From an uncultured Acidobacteriota bacterium (lineage in GTDB: Bacteria > Acidobacteriota > Blastocatellia > RBC074): 64,000 nucleotides of DNA. This document shows, piece by piece, positions 46,769-58,734 of this stretch. The notes beneath the pieces are model-generated. The model did no database searches and had not been told where the DNA came from. It worked only from the letters and a program-made list of their open reading frames with translations. Where the stretch lies: NCBI GenBank assembly GCA_902825875.1, contig CADECP010000008.1, forward strand, positions 62,001-126,000, read 5' to 3'. Every line of letters starts with the position of its first letter. Position 1 is the first letter of the stretch. The translations under genes were made by a program, and so were the position numbers.

Positions 46769-46861
46769 AGCGCGGCTCCTTTCCAGTCAAGTTCAAAAAA
46801 ATGAACGGGCGCATCATACACCCGTTCGTTTGAATGGATGGAACGATGGTTGATGGTGTTG

Positions 46862-47821
46862 TTACTTGCTCTTGCTGGAATTTTTCCAGGCCACTTTGCC
46901 CATTTCGCGCCAGGTCGTCAGTTTGATGCCGAGTTCTTTAATCAGAGCTTCGATTTCGGGATCGGTGAAGGCCAGAAAATCGCCATAACGTTGTTGCCAC
47001 GATCCGGTCGCCGCTTTCAATTCGGCATCGTCCATTCCCAAATGAACGATCAGCATCGTCACTCCGGGTTTCAGATTGCGGAGGAAGGTTTTGTAGGCTT
47101 CTTTGCGTTCGGCTGGCGTTTTGCCCTGCACGCCCGTCACCAGGTAATCAAGCATAGCAAAGCCGTCGGCTTCGACTTTTTTCAGCACGTCTTCGGTGAT
47201 CGGCGAACCGGTCAGCTTGCCGTACTGAATCGCTTCCAGCGTCGGGCGCATGACCATGACTGGAATGCCATACTCTTTGCCGAGTTTGGTGTACACGTCG
47301 AAAAAGTCTTTGCGCGTGTACAGCGTGCCCATGTGCGTGTCCAGGTGAGTGGGCTTGATGCCGAAAGCCAGCGCGCGTTCGATCTGCGCGCGAATCTCGG
47401 TTTCGATTTCCTGCGGCGTGGCGTTTTTGGCCGTGTCGCGCTCCGACCGCCACATAAAACCTTCAGGGTCGAGCAAACCTTTGACCTTTTCAGGCGAAGC
47501 CACCGGACGCCAGCGCAGATACTTCCATTCGCTGGTCAGCGTCAGATGCAATCCAAGATCGAGTTCGGGATTGGCTTTGGCGTGAGCCGCGATTTCGGGA
47601 AACCACGGACACGGAACCATGATGCTGCCCGAAGTCACCATTCCTTTTTTGAAAGCTTCGATGGAAGCCACGTTGACCGAATGCGACATGCCAATGTCGT
47701 CGGCGTGAACCATCAGGACTTTGTCGTTCGGGCCATAACCGAGTTGTTGGGCTGTGGTGGTTTGCCCTGAAGCAAAAGCCGTCAGCACCGCCAGCAGAGC
47801 AAGTGAGAAAATCAGTTTCAT
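46862..47821 (-). CDS. Secreted ChbG/HpnK-family (YdjC-like) deacetylase
   Basis: 319 residues from ATG 47821. Signal peptide [18 protein letters not shown]. The metal motif [12 protein letters not shown] (Asp-Asp) and second-site [11 protein letters not shown], plus [14 protein letters not shown], define the YdjC/ChbG deacetylase fold. It probably removes acetyl groups from an N-acetylated sugar in the periplasm; family members usually act in the cytoplasm, so export is notable. Adjacent to a YdcF gene on the same strand. Confidence 0.88.
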   Translation of the reverse strand: MKLIFSLALLAVLTAFASGQTTTAQQLGYGPNDKVLMVHADDIGMSHSVNVASIEAFKKGMVTSGSIMVPCPWFPEIAAHAKANPELDLGLHLTLTSEWKYLRWRPVASPEKVKGLLDPEGFMWRSERDTAKNATPQEIETEIRAQIERALAFGIKPTHLDTHMGTLYTRKDFFDVYTKLGKEYGIPVMVMRPTLEAIQYGKLTGSPITEDVLKKVEADGFAMLDYLVTGVQGKTPAERKEAYKTFLRNLKPGVTMLIVHLGMDDAELKAATGSWQQRYGDFLAFTDPEIEALIKELGIKLTTWREMGKVAWKNSSKSK

Positions 47822-47836
47822 AGTTATCAATTCCTT

Positions 47837-48484
47837 TCAGTGGATGAGATGTTTGTCGTAACCGAGCGCGATCAATTGTTCATACGCCTGCCAGACTTCC
47901 GCCGAGATTTCCTGTTCGATCTGAAAGCCTTTGGCCGGGTAATCACGAATGCGTTGCAGGTCGCCAACCATGATGTTGATGACCAAATCTTTTGGCAATT
48001 CAGCAGTTGGATAAGTCGTCCAATCGCTCGGCGGCGAGCTAATCAGAATGTGTTTGCCCGGCCAGTTTTTCATAAATGTCGCGTAGGCTCGCCGTTCCAT
48101 ATACGGTTTCTGGACGACGATGAAGCTTTGCGGATCGAGTCCATGTTCCGTCAGCACGCGGCGACTGAACTGTATATTTTCGCCGGTGTTGGTGGAATTC
48201 GGCTCAATCAAAATCGCTTCGCGCGGAACGCCTTTGCTGACGGCAATGTCGGCAAAAGTTTCGGCTTCTGACTTGGAGAACTTGCCGCGCGTCAAAGCGC
48301 CGACGTTGCCGGAAAACATCAATCTCGGCGCCCAGCCTTGCAGAAACAAATCGGCGGCGTGTTCGGCAACTCGCGTGTCGTTGCTGCCGAGCGCCAAAAT
48401 CAAATCGGATTTTTCCAGCGGATGGTTCAGGTGGTGATAATCCCAGATCAGTTGGGAAAGTTCGTCAATCAGGTGTTCGTTCAT
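47837..48484 (-). CDS. YdcF/DUF218-family protein
   Basis: 215 residues. SDLILALGSNDTRVAEHAADLF, LMFSGNVGALTRG, AILIEPNSTNTGENIQFSRRVL and FIVVQKPYMERRAYATF are the DUF218 core motifs (as in E. coli YdcF, no membrane helix). Proteins of this group are linked to envelope or SAM/nucleotide binding. The specific role is unknown. Confidence 0.9.
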   Translation of the reverse strand: MNEHLIDELSQLIWDYHHLNHPLEKSDLILALGSNDTRVAEHAADLFLQGWAPRLMFSGNVGALTRGKFSKSEAETFADIAVSKGVPREAILIEPNSTNTGENIQFSRRVLTEHGLDPQSFIVVQKPYMERRAYATFMKNWPGKHILISSPPSDWTTYPTAELPKDLVINIMVGDLQRIRDYPAKGFQIEQEISAEVWQAYEQLIALGYDKHLIH

Positions 48485-48623
48485 AATTCAGCCTGTCTGT
48501 CCTTTCAAACTTGGCGGCGATGGTAAAACGCGGAGCGAGTTTCCGCCAGCTTTTGCCGGGTGTGAGCCGCTTACCTATAATGCGCGCCTTGTTTTTACAT
48601 TCAGTTTTTTAAGGAGCAACCCG

Positions 48624-49553
48624 TTGGCACTGAAAGACCTGATCTCGATCAACCACCTGACGCCGAAAGAAGTCCGGCAGATTTTCACGACCACCGCCGA
48701 TCTGAAAGCTAATCCGCGCAATTACGCCGAAGCCCTGGCCGGATGCAGCGTCGCGCTGATTTTTGAAAAACCGAGTTTGCGTACGCGCGTGACTTTCGAT
48801 CTGGGCGCAACGCAAATGGGAGCTTCGTGCGTTTATCTGGATCATCAAGGAGTCCGGCTGGGCGAACGCGAATCGGTGAAAGACATGGCATTGAACCTGG
48901 AACGCTGGGTGGATGTGATTGTCGCGCGCACTTACAGCCACGAAACCGTGATCGAACTGGCGGAGCACTCTTCGGTTCCGGTCATCAATGGTTTGTCGGA
49001 GTTTTCGCATCCCTGCCAGGGACTGACCGATTACTTCACGCTGACGGAAAAGGTCGGCGAAGATTTGAGCGGGTTTCACATCGCGTACGTCGGCGATGGA
49101 AACAACACGGCGCATTCGTTGATTTTCGGCGCGGCGAAGCTCGGCGCGCATATCAGCATCGGCTGCCCGAAAGGGTACGAACCGGACAAAGACGTTCTGA
49201 AAGCCGCTCGCAAAGAAGCCAAAAAGACCGGCGCGAAAATCAAAGTCTTCAATGATCCCTTTGAAGCCGTCGAAGGCGCGCAAGCCGTGTATACAGACGT
49301 GTGGGCTTCGATGGGTTTTGAAGCCGAGACCGAACGCCGCCGCGAAATCTTCTCGGCGTTCCGCGTCACCAAAAAACTGATGAACGCCGCCGCCAAAGAC
49401 GCTTTTTTCATGCATTGCCTGCCCGCTCACCGCGGCGATGAAGTGGACGCCGACGTGATAGACAGCAAATGTTCGATTGTTTACGACGAAGCCGAAAACC
49501 GGCTGCACACGCAAAAAGCGATCATGCTGTTGCTGGTGCAAGCGAACCGATAA
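48624..49553 (+). CDS. argF: Ornithine carbamoyltransferase
   Basis: 309 residues from TTG 48624 (AAGGAG 7 nt upstream). Carbamoyl-phosphate motif FEKPSLRTRVTFD (SLRTR in place of the commoner STRTR), ornithine-side motifs SHPCQGLTD, MGFEAE and HCLPAHRGDEV. It makes citrulline in arginine synthesis. It stands alone, without other arg genes, in a segment of housekeeping genes. The SLRTR variant also occurs in N-acetyl- or N-succinylornithine transferases, so substrate preference is not certain. Confidence 0.9.
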   Translation: MALKDLISINHLTPKEVRQIFTTTADLKANPRNYAEALAGCSVALIFEKPSLRTRVTFDLGATQMGASCVYLDHQGVRLGERESVKDMALNLERWVDVIVARTYSHETVIELAEHSSVPVINGLSEFSHPCQGLTDYFTLTEKVGEDLSGFHIAYVGDGNNTAHSLIFGAAKLGAHISIGCPKGYEPDKDVLKAARKEAKKTGAKIKVFNDPFEAVEGAQAVYTDVWASMGFEAETERRREIFSAFRVTKKLMNAAAKDAFFMHCLPAHRGDEVDADVIDSKCSIVYDEAENRLHTQKAIMLLLVQANR

Positions 49554-49601
49554 ATTGATTTCTGTTTGTCGCCACGGCGACTGTTCACCTAAAATTCACC
49601 T

Positions 49602-49964
49602 GTGACTGAAGTTCTCCCCAGACAGATTGAATTGTATGTAACGAGCGAAGGTGAGTCGCCGTTTGAGGAATGGTTGACAGAATTGAAGGATTCAAAAGCT
49701 CGCGCCAAAATCAGGGTCAGGCTTGATCGGTTGGGTTTGGGAAATTTTGGCGATTGCAAATCTGTTGGATCGGGCATTTTTGAGCTTCGAGTAGATTTCG
49801 GGCCGGGTTACAGAGTTTACCTTGGACAAGCAGGTGACACGGTTGTGGTTCTGCTGTGCGGTGGCGACAAAAGCTCGCAAACTAAAGACATCAAGAACGC
49901 CAATAAGTTTTGGGCTGATTACAAGTTTAGACAGCCAGAGGAGCACGAAGATGAAACCGACTAA
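49602..49964 (+). CDS. RelE/HigB-type (Gp49-like) toxin
   Basis: 120 residues from GTG 49602. The fold pattern SPFEEWLTELKDSKARAKIRVRLDRLGLGNFGDCKSVGSGIFELRVDFGPGYRVYLGQ is the phage-derived Gp49-like/RelE toxin type, which inhibits translation by mRNA cleavage. The antitoxin gene overlaps its 3' end by 14 bases, with the toxin first (HigBA order). Confidence 0.9.
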   Translation: MTEVLPRQIELYVTSEGESPFEEWLTELKDSKARAKIRVRLDRLGLGNFGDCKSVGSGIFELRVDFGPGYRVYLGQAGDTVVVLLCGGDKSSQTKDIKNANKFWADYKFRQPEEHEDETD

Positions 49965-50205
49965 AAGCTATCAAGAATCATTGCTGGCCTCTTTGCGCGA
50001 TCCACAAGAGGCCGCCGAGTATTTGAATGCGGCGTTGGAAGAAAGCGACGAAAGAGTTTTTTTGCTAGCACTCAATAACGTAGCCCAGGCCAATGGCTTC
50101 TCCTTTGACACGGTTGAACCGGCAACTGCCGCATTATTTCAGCCGCCGAATCTGAATGCTTTGCTCAACACTCTGCATCTTCGATTTGCCCCTGTTGCCA
50201 AATAA
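49951..50205 (+). CDS. Antitoxin (addiction-module, HigA-like)
   Basis: 84 residues from ATG 49951 (AGAGGAG upstream). DPQEAAEYLNAALEESDERVFLLALNNVAQANG is characteristic of the short antitoxin partner of Gp49-like toxins. Translational coupling by overlap with the toxin gene. It binds the toxin and probably the operon promoter. Confidence 0.88.
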   Translation: MKPTKSYQESLLASLRDPQEAAEYLNAALEESDERVFLLALNNVAQANGFSFDTVEPATAALFQPPNLNALLNTLHLRFAPVAK

Positions 50206-50224
50206 CCGTCGCCAGACTTAACCA

Positions 50225-51961
50225 ATGAATAACGCTACGCCCGACGAGCCAGCCAATCCGCAGTCCGCAGTCCGCAGTCCGCAATCAAAATCCATCGCTC
50301 GTTCCGCCGGAATCGTCAGCATTGCCGTCATGGGCAGCCGCATTTTGGGTCTGGTGCGCGAACAAGCCTTCGCGGCGTTTTTTGGCCCCGGCATCGCCAA
50401 CGATGCGTTCAACATCGCATTCCGAATTCCCAACCTGTTACGCGACCTGTTTGCCGAAGGCGCGTTGTCAGCCGCGTTTGTTTCTACTTTTTCCCGAACC
50501 TTGACGCAAAAAGGCGACCGCGAAGCCTGGCGGCTGGCCAATCTGGTCAGCAACGGATTGTTTCTGGTTTTGTCGGCGGTGGTGCTGACCGGCATTGCCT
50601 TTGCGCCGCAGATCGTGGATTTGCTGGTCGAACCCAGCCGCGAACTGGCCGATCCCGCGCAAGCCAGATTCGCTTACGATTTGACTGTCAAACTGACGCG
50701 CATTCTGTTTCCGTTTTTGCTGATGGTGTCGCTGGCGGCGGTGGCGATGGGCATTTTGAACAGCAAAGACCGATACGGAGTTCCGGCGTCGGCTTCGACG
50801 ATGTTCAACGTCGGTTCGATCATCGGCGGGCTGGTTTGCGCTTACCTGTTTGCGCCGGAATACATCGCCAATGGCGCTTCGGCGTTGTGGAATCAGCAAA
50901 AACTTCCGCGCGATGATTTCGGCGCGGCTTCGGCAATTACCGGAATGGCCATCGGCACGTTGATTGGCGGAATGATGCAGTGGCTGATTCAAGTTCCCAG
51001 TTTGCGTTCGGTTGGATTTCGCTGGCAGCCGATTTTGAGTTTCCGCGACGAAGGCGTGCGGCAAGTCATGCGAATGATGGCTCCGGCGATCATCGGCTCG
51101 GCGGCGTTGCAGGTGAATCTGGTCGTCAACACTACGTTTGCCACCAGTTTGGGCGAAGGCCGCGTGTCGTGGCTGCAATTCGCTTTTCGATTGATTTACC
51201 TGCCGATTGGCATGTTTGGCGTGGCGATTTCGACGGCGACATTGCCTGTGGCTTCGCGCGCGGCGGCGGCGGATAACCTGGAAGATTTTCGCCGGACGAT
51301 TGCTCAGGCACTACGGTTGACGTTTTTGCTGACCATTCCTTCGGCGGTTGGATTGATCGTATTGAACAAACCGATCATCGCGCTGATTTACCAACACGGT
51401 GGCCGCTTCACCGAATACGACACGGCGCAAACTGGAATCGCGCTGGCTTACAACGCCATCGGCTTGACGGCTTATTCGGCGGTGCGCGTGCTGGCTCCGG
51501 CGTTTTTCGCGTTGAAAGACACGCGCGTGCCGATGATGGCCAGCCTGTTTTCCATCGTCACCAACTACGTCGTAGCCAAATCCACAGTGGACTATTTCGG
51601 AATGGGACATCGCGGATTGGCGCTTTCGATTTCAGCGGTTTCCATCGTCAACTTTGCGATTCTGTTCATCTTCATGCGAAGAAAAGTCGGCAGGATAGAA
51701 GGCGGCAAATTGCTTTCGACCTTTGCCAAAGTGACTGCTGCCGCCGTTGTGATGGGCGCAGTGTGCTGGCTGGTCAGCCAACAGCTTGAATCAGCTTTAG
51801 GCACGACCAGCTTGCTGGCACGATTGATTGATGTCGGCGCTTCAATCGCCATCGGCATGACGGTGTTTTATCTGGCCGCGCGGGTGTTCAAAGTCGGCGA
51901 ACTGGCTCAAATGACAAACGCTCTGAAGCGTAAACTTGGCGCTCGATCAACAAAGCAGTAA
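50225..51961 (+). CDS. murJ: Lipid II flippase MurJ
   Basis: 578 residues with about 14 membrane helices. MurJ motifs: SAGIVSIAVMGSRILGLVREQAFAAFFG, DAFNIAFRIPNLLRDLFAEGALSAAFVSTFS, and YLPIGMFGVAISTATLPVASR. It flips lipid II across the inner membrane for peptidoglycan synthesis. The N-terminus before SAGIV contains a heptanucleotide repeat (NPQSAVRSPQS), so the true start may lie a little downstream or the tail is dispensable. The stop overlaps the next gene (TAATG). Confidence 0.95.
   Translation: MNNATPDEPANPQSAVRSPQSKSIARSAGIVSIAVMGSRILGLVREQAFAAFFGPGIANDAFNIAFRIPNLLRDLFAEGALSAAFVSTFSRTLTQKGDREAWRLANLVSNGLFLVLSAVVLTGIAFAPQIVDLLVEPSRELADPAQARFAYDLTVKLTRILFPFLLMVSLAAVAMGILNSKDRYGVPASASTMFNVGSIIGGLVCAYLFAPEYIANGASALWNQQKLPRDDFGAASAITGMAIGTLIGGMMQWLIQVPSLRSVGFRWQPILSFRDEGVRQVMRMMAPAIIGSAALQVNLVVNTTFATSLGEGRVSWLQFAFRLIYLPIGMFGVAISTATLPVASRAAAADNLEDFRRTIAQALRLTFLLTIPSAVGLIVLNKPIIALIYQHGGRFTEYDTAQTGIALAYNAIGLTAYSAVRVLAPAFFALKDTRVPMMASLFSIVTNYVVAKSTVDYFGMGHRGLALSISAVSIVNFAILFIFMRRKVGRIEGGKLLSTFAKVTAAAVVMGAVCWLVSQQLESALGTTSLLARLIDVGASIAIGMTVFYLAARVFKVGELAQMTNALKRKLGARSTKQ
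50258..50285. repeat. Heptanucleotide tandem repeat (CCGCAGT)
   Basis: Three CCGCAGT copies plus CCGCAAT in the murJ 5' end. Seven is not a multiple of three, so copy-number change would shift the frame and could switch translation between starts. Confidence 0.85.
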
Positions 51962-52941
51962 TGAAACAAAAACCTCTTTCCTCAGTCCTCAAAGCTCTGG
52001 CTTTTTCGCTGCTGTTGAAAATTCCCAAAGCGGCGTTTCTCTACGTTCCGATTCTCACCTTTGCGGCCTTTTTCGGCGATGTGTTTTGGTTGCTGGAACT
52101 GACAACGCATTTCCGGCTTCAGTATTTTGTTTTGGCGGCGCTGTTTTTGCCGCTGTTTGCGTTGCTGAAAATGTGGCGATGGGCGGGCGCGGCGTTGCTC
52201 TGTCTGGCGATCAATGCCGCTTTTGTCATGCCGTGGTATTTGCCGCGTTCGGCTCAATCAGGCGGCGAAGGTCAGAAGCTGCGGCTGCTGTTGTCGAATG
52301 TGCTGTGGGACAACAACCAGCATAACGACGTGATCGAATTCATCCGAAAAGAAAAACCCGATCTGGCGTTTTTCCAGGAAGTCACGCCGCGTTGGGCAAA
52401 AGAATTTGAAGCGTTGAACTCCGAATTTCCCCATTCCAAGCTACAGCCCGAAGACGAAGCTGGCGGAATGGCCGTGTTCAGCCGAGTGCCGTTCGTTCGC
52501 GCCGAACTGGCTCCGCTGGCGGATTACAACGGCCCCGCGGTTATCGTTCAGTTCAACGTCGGCAATCGGCTGATTTCCATCGTCTCGGTTCATCCGCCGC
52601 CGCCCGGCGGAAAGCTCAACTTCGATCATCGAACGGAAATCCTGAACCAAACCGCCGCGTTCGTGAATTCGCTGCCGGAGCCGAAAATCGTCATTGGCGA
52701 TCTGAATACGACGATGTGGTCGCCGTATTACAAACGCTTTGTCGGGCAGATTGGCTTGCGGAACGTGCGCGAAGGCTTTGGCATTTTGCCTTCGTGGCCG
52801 ACGTACTTGCCGCCGCTGTTTATTCCGATAGACCACTGTCTGGTCAGCCGGGAAATTCAGGTGGTCAATGTTCGAATTGGCAGCCGGGTCGGTTCGGATC
52901 ATTTACCGCTGGTGGTTGATCTGCAAATTCCAGGTCAATAA
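51961..52941 (+). CDS. Membrane EEP-family (endonuclease/exonuclease/phosphatase) protein
   Basis: 326 residues. Three or four N-terminal helices (about 15-95), then an EEP domain: LLLSNVLWDNNQHNDVIEFI, PDLAFFQEVT (Glu ligand), IVIGDLNTTMWSPYY (Asp/Asn) and SDHLPLVVDL (catalytic His). The catalytic domain would face the periplasm. Nuclease or phosphodiesterase activity on lipid or sugar-phosphate is possible. Co-translated with murJ through TAATG. Confidence 0.88.
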   Translation: MKQKPLSSVLKALAFSLLLKIPKAAFLYVPILTFAAFFGDVFWLLELTTHFRLQYFVLAALFLPLFALLKMWRWAGAALLCLAINAAFVMPWYLPRSAQSGGEGQKLRLLLSNVLWDNNQHNDVIEFIRKEKPDLAFFQEVTPRWAKEFEALNSEFPHSKLQPEDEAGGMAVFSRVPFVRAELAPLADYNGPAVIVQFNVGNRLISIVSVHPPPPGGKLNFDHRTEILNQTAAFVNSLPEPKIVIGDLNTTMWSPYYKRFVGQIGLRNVREGFGILPSWPTYLPPLFIPIDHCLVSREIQVVNVRIGSRVGSDHLPLVVDLQIPGQ

Positions 52942-53042
52942 AGCTGCCATTGTCAGGCAGGCTTGCGAATGTGAGAATAGCCGCCGTTTCCGAGCCAATC
53001 ATCGGAACAAGCAATCATTCCAATTCATTCGAGGTTACACAG

Positions 53043-54287
<1,245 letters not shown>

Positions 54288-54288
54288 G

Positions 54289-54306
54289 GCAGGTTTTCCA
54301 ACCTGC
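54289..54306. repeat. Palindrome GCAGGTT / AACCTGC
   Basis: GCAGGTTTTCCAACCTGC, seven-base arms, between the serine hydrolase and radical SAM genes. Too short for a terminator; no T-run. Confidence 0.7.
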
Positions 54307-54328
54307 GGACTAATAAGAGGTGTCCCAG

Positions 54329-56161
<1,833 letters not shown>

Positions 56162-56176
56162 CAGGATTTCGATTGA

Positions 56177-56647
56177 ATGGAGTACCGATTTACTTCAACG
56201 ATTTATAAATTCAGCAGCAATCCCAGTTTCTGTTGTGTGGACGTGCCCGATGAAGTCAGTGCCAAATGGGGCAGGCGCGTGATGATTCCGGTGGTGGGAA
56301 CGGTCAATGGCTGCGATTGGCGCGGCACGTTGTTGCCCAATGGCAACGACGGACATCGTATGGTGCTCAACGGGCAAATCCGCAAACGAACGCGGGTTGG
56401 TTTGGGCGACAGCGTCGAAATCAGTTTGCAACTCGATGAAGTTTCGCGTGATGCCGTGATGCCGCCTGAATTGGAAGAAGCCTTGCGCGAAAACGATTTG
56501 CTTGATGTTTTCAACGCAATGTCACGTACCAAACGTAATGCCGCGTTAAAGTGGCTGGAGAGTGCGAAGACCGCTGCCACTTGGGAGCGGCGCGTTGAAT
56601 CACTGGTCATGAATCTGCTGCACAACAACCTGAAAGGAATCTGGTGA
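56177..56647 (+). CDS. DUF1905 / YdeI-type protein
   Basis: 156 residues. N-terminal beta domain DUF1905 (FTSTIYKFSSNPSFCCVDVP then RVMIPVVGTVNGCDWRGTLLP) and a C-terminal YdeI/OmpD-like helical part (PPELEEALRENDLLDVFNAMSRTKRNAALKWLESAKT). Small cytoplasmic protein of unknown function. It lies 16 bp after the radical SAM gene. Confidence 0.87.
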   Translation: MEYRFTSTIYKFSSNPSFCCVDVPDEVSAKWGRRVMIPVVGTVNGCDWRGTLLPNGNDGHRMVLNGQIRKRTRVGLGDSVEISLQLDEVSRDAVMPPELEEALRENDLLDVFNAMSRTKRNAALKWLESAKTAATWERRVESLVMNLLHNNLKGIW

Positions 56648-56708
56648 GCAAAAGAGACCAGCAACTGTTTGGATGACGGAAGCTGGAGTTCTTTTGCAGG
56701 AGGAAGTC

Positions 56709-57692
56709 TTGATTTCCACCAAAGACGTTTCGCTTGAAAACATTCGCGCCGCGCGCGAAGTTGTGTATCGCATCTTGAAGCCTACGCCGACGATGAAGTA
56801 TCCGTTGCTGGATGCTGAACTCGGCGCGCGGGTCTGGTTGAAGCACGAAAATCATTTGCCAACCGGAGCGTTCAAGGTGCGCGGCGGGCTGAATTTCATG
56901 CATCACTTCGCGGCAGCAGCGACTCACAGCGGAGTCATCACCGCTACGCGAGGGAATCACGGGCAATCGGTCGCGCTGGCAGCGCAACTTCATTCCATTC
57001 CGGCAACCATCGTCGTGCCGTTCGGCAACAACCCGGAAAAGAACGAAGCGATGAAGGCTTACGGCGCTCGGTTGGTGGAATACGGGCGCGATTTTGACGA
57101 AGCTCGCGTTGAAGTCGCTCGGCTGGCCGAAACTGAAAACCTTCGCTTCATTCATTCGTCCAACGAACCTCACTTGCTGAACGGCGTGGGAACTTACGCG
57201 CTGGAAATTATCGAAGCTCTGGCCGGACGCGGTGAGCAAGCTGACGCCGTTTTCGTTCCCATCGGAATGGGCAGCGGTTTGTGCGGAGTCATCACAGCCT
57301 TTCGCGTTCTGTCGCCGCAGACGAAAATTTACGGTGTTCAGGCCGAAACCGCTCCGAGCTATTACCTGTCGTGGAAAGCGGGCAAAGTCATCAACACGGA
57401 AACCGCCGACACTTTTGCCGATGGCGTGGCGACGCGAGCGCCTTCGGAATTCGCGCTGGAAATTATTCAGAACGGAGTTGACGAAATTGTGCTGGTCAGC
57501 GACGACGAAATCCGCGACGCAATTCGCTTGCTGTGGCGAACGACTCACAACCTGGTCGAAGGCGCGGGCGCGGCGGCGACGGCGGCGGCGATCAAGCTGC
57601 GCGAACGGTTGAAAGGTCAGAACGTCGTCAGCGTTGTCAGCGGCGGCAATCTGGATTCGGCGACCGTCTCGCAAATTTTCAACAAGCAGTAA
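56709..57692 (+). CDS. PLP-dependent threonine/serine dehydratase-like lyase
   Basis: 327 residues from TTG 56709, chosen because AGGAGG lies 5 nt upstream; an ATG at 56673 gives 12 more residues without a ribosome site. Fold type II PLP enzyme: PTPTMKYPLLD, KHENHLPTGAFKVRGG (Schiff-base Lys), ATRGNHGQSVALAA (phosphate loop), PIGMGSGLCG, SVVSGGNLD. No C-terminal ACT domain, so probably a catabolic or side-substrate ammonia-lyase. A repeat follows the stop. Confidence 0.9.
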   Translation: MISTKDVSLENIRAAREVVYRILKPTPTMKYPLLDAELGARVWLKHENHLPTGAFKVRGGLNFMHHFAAAATHSGVITATRGNHGQSVALAAQLHSIPATIVVPFGNNPEKNEAMKAYGARLVEYGRDFDEARVEVARLAETENLRFIHSSNEPHLLNGVGTYALEIIEALAGRGEQADAVFVPIGMGSGLCGVITAFRVLSPQTKIYGVQAETAPSYYLSWKAGKVINTETADTFADGVATRAPSEFALEIIQNGVDEIVLVSDDEIRDAIRLLWRTTHNLVEGAGAAATAAAIKLRERLKGQNVVSVVSGGNLDSATVSQIFNKQ

Positions 57693-57730
57693 TCCCAGGT
57701 AACAATTCGGCTGCTCACAAAAAGGCAATC

Positions 57731-57809
57731 GAGATAACGGAACAAACGGAAATAACAGAACAAACGGAAAAGGACAGTTTCCGCCCCTTTCTGTTTGTTC
57801 CGTATTTCT
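57731..57809. repeat. Palindromic repeat (GGAACAAACGGAA family)
   Basis: Arms 57731-57775 and 57778-57809, built from AACGGAACAAACGGAA and TTCTGTTTGTTCCG. Between the lyase and TauE/SafE genes. Confidence 0.8.
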
Positions 57810-57876
57810 AATAGCCTTAGCACGAGTCGAGCAGTAAAGAACAACTACAACTCTATCTCGAAAAGCTACGACACCC

Positions 57877-58734
57877 ATGACAATCAAAACTCTCCTCATA
57901 CTTGCGCTTGCCGGTTTCACGGTGTTTTTCGTCGTCACGTTGGCTGCGGCTCTGAAGAAAAATCGTGGCGAAACCCCGTCGTTGCTGCAAACGGCAATCG
58001 GCTTTGTGACGAATTTCTTCGACACCTTGGGCATTGGATCGTTCGCCCCGACGACGGCGATTTTCAAGCTGAAAAAGCTTGTCCCCGATGAACTGATTCC
58101 CGGAACGTTGAACGTAGGCCACACGCTGCCGACAATCACTCAGGCATTCATCTTCATCACCATTGTCGAAGTCGAGCCAGTCACATTGGTGCTGTTGATC
58201 CTGGCGGCAGTGCTGGGCACGTGGTTGGGAGCTGGTGTTGTTTCCAAATGGCCGCGCCGCAACATTCAAATCGGCATGGGCGTCGCGTTGTTGGTCGCGG
58301 CGGCGCTGACACTACAAGCCATCTTCGACAAAAAAGCTGCGGGGGGGACGGCTCTGGAGCTGACGGGCGTGAAATTGGCGTTAGGCTTTGCCGGTAACTT
58401 CGCGCTGGGAGCGTTGATGTCGCTGGGGATTGGTTTGTATGGCCCGTGTTTGATTCTGATCAGCTTGCTGGGAATGAACCCGTTGGCAGCTTTTCCCATT
58501 ATGATGGGTTCGTGTGCATTCTTGATGCCGGTAGGTAGCGCGCGGTTTGTGCGTGAAGGCGGTTTCCAGCTTCGCTCAGCGCTTGGGTTGGCGCTCGGTG
58601 GAATTCCTGCCGTGTTAATTGCAGCATTCCTCATCAAAAAGATGGACTTGTATTACGTTCGCTGGCTGGTGGTTGTCGTGGTTGTGTACACGGCTGTAAT
58701 GATGTTGCGCTCGGCAATGGCGGAAAAGAAATGA
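57877..58734 (+). CDS. TauE/SafE-family (TSUP) membrane exporter
   Basis: 285 residues, about eight membrane helices in two repeats. GFVTNFFDTLGIGSFAPTTAIFK opens the first half, and GNFALGALMSLGIGLYGPCLILISLLG the second; both are TSUP signatures. These proteins export sulfite or small organosulfonates/anions. The stop overlaps the aconitase X start (ATGA at 58731), so it may carry the substrate or product of that enzyme. Confidence 0.9.
   Translation: MTIKTLLILALAGFTVFFVVTLAAALKKNRGETPSLLQTAIGFVTNFFDTLGIGSFAPTTAIFKLKKLVPDELIPGTLNVGHTLPTITQAFIFITIVEVEPVTLVLLILAAVLGTWLGAGVVSKWPRRNIQIGMGVALLVAAALTLQAIFDKKAAGGTALELTGVKLALGFAGNFALGALMSLGIGLYGPCLILISLLGMNPLAAFPIMMGSCAFLMPVGSARFVREGGFQLRSALGLALGGIPAVLIAAFLIKKMDLYYVRWLVVVVVVYTAVMMLRSAMAEKK

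Noticed and set aside
56607-58139. 510-aa ORF on the minus strand
   Set aside because: Antisense across the PLP lyase, the repeat and the TauE/SafE gene; no motifs.
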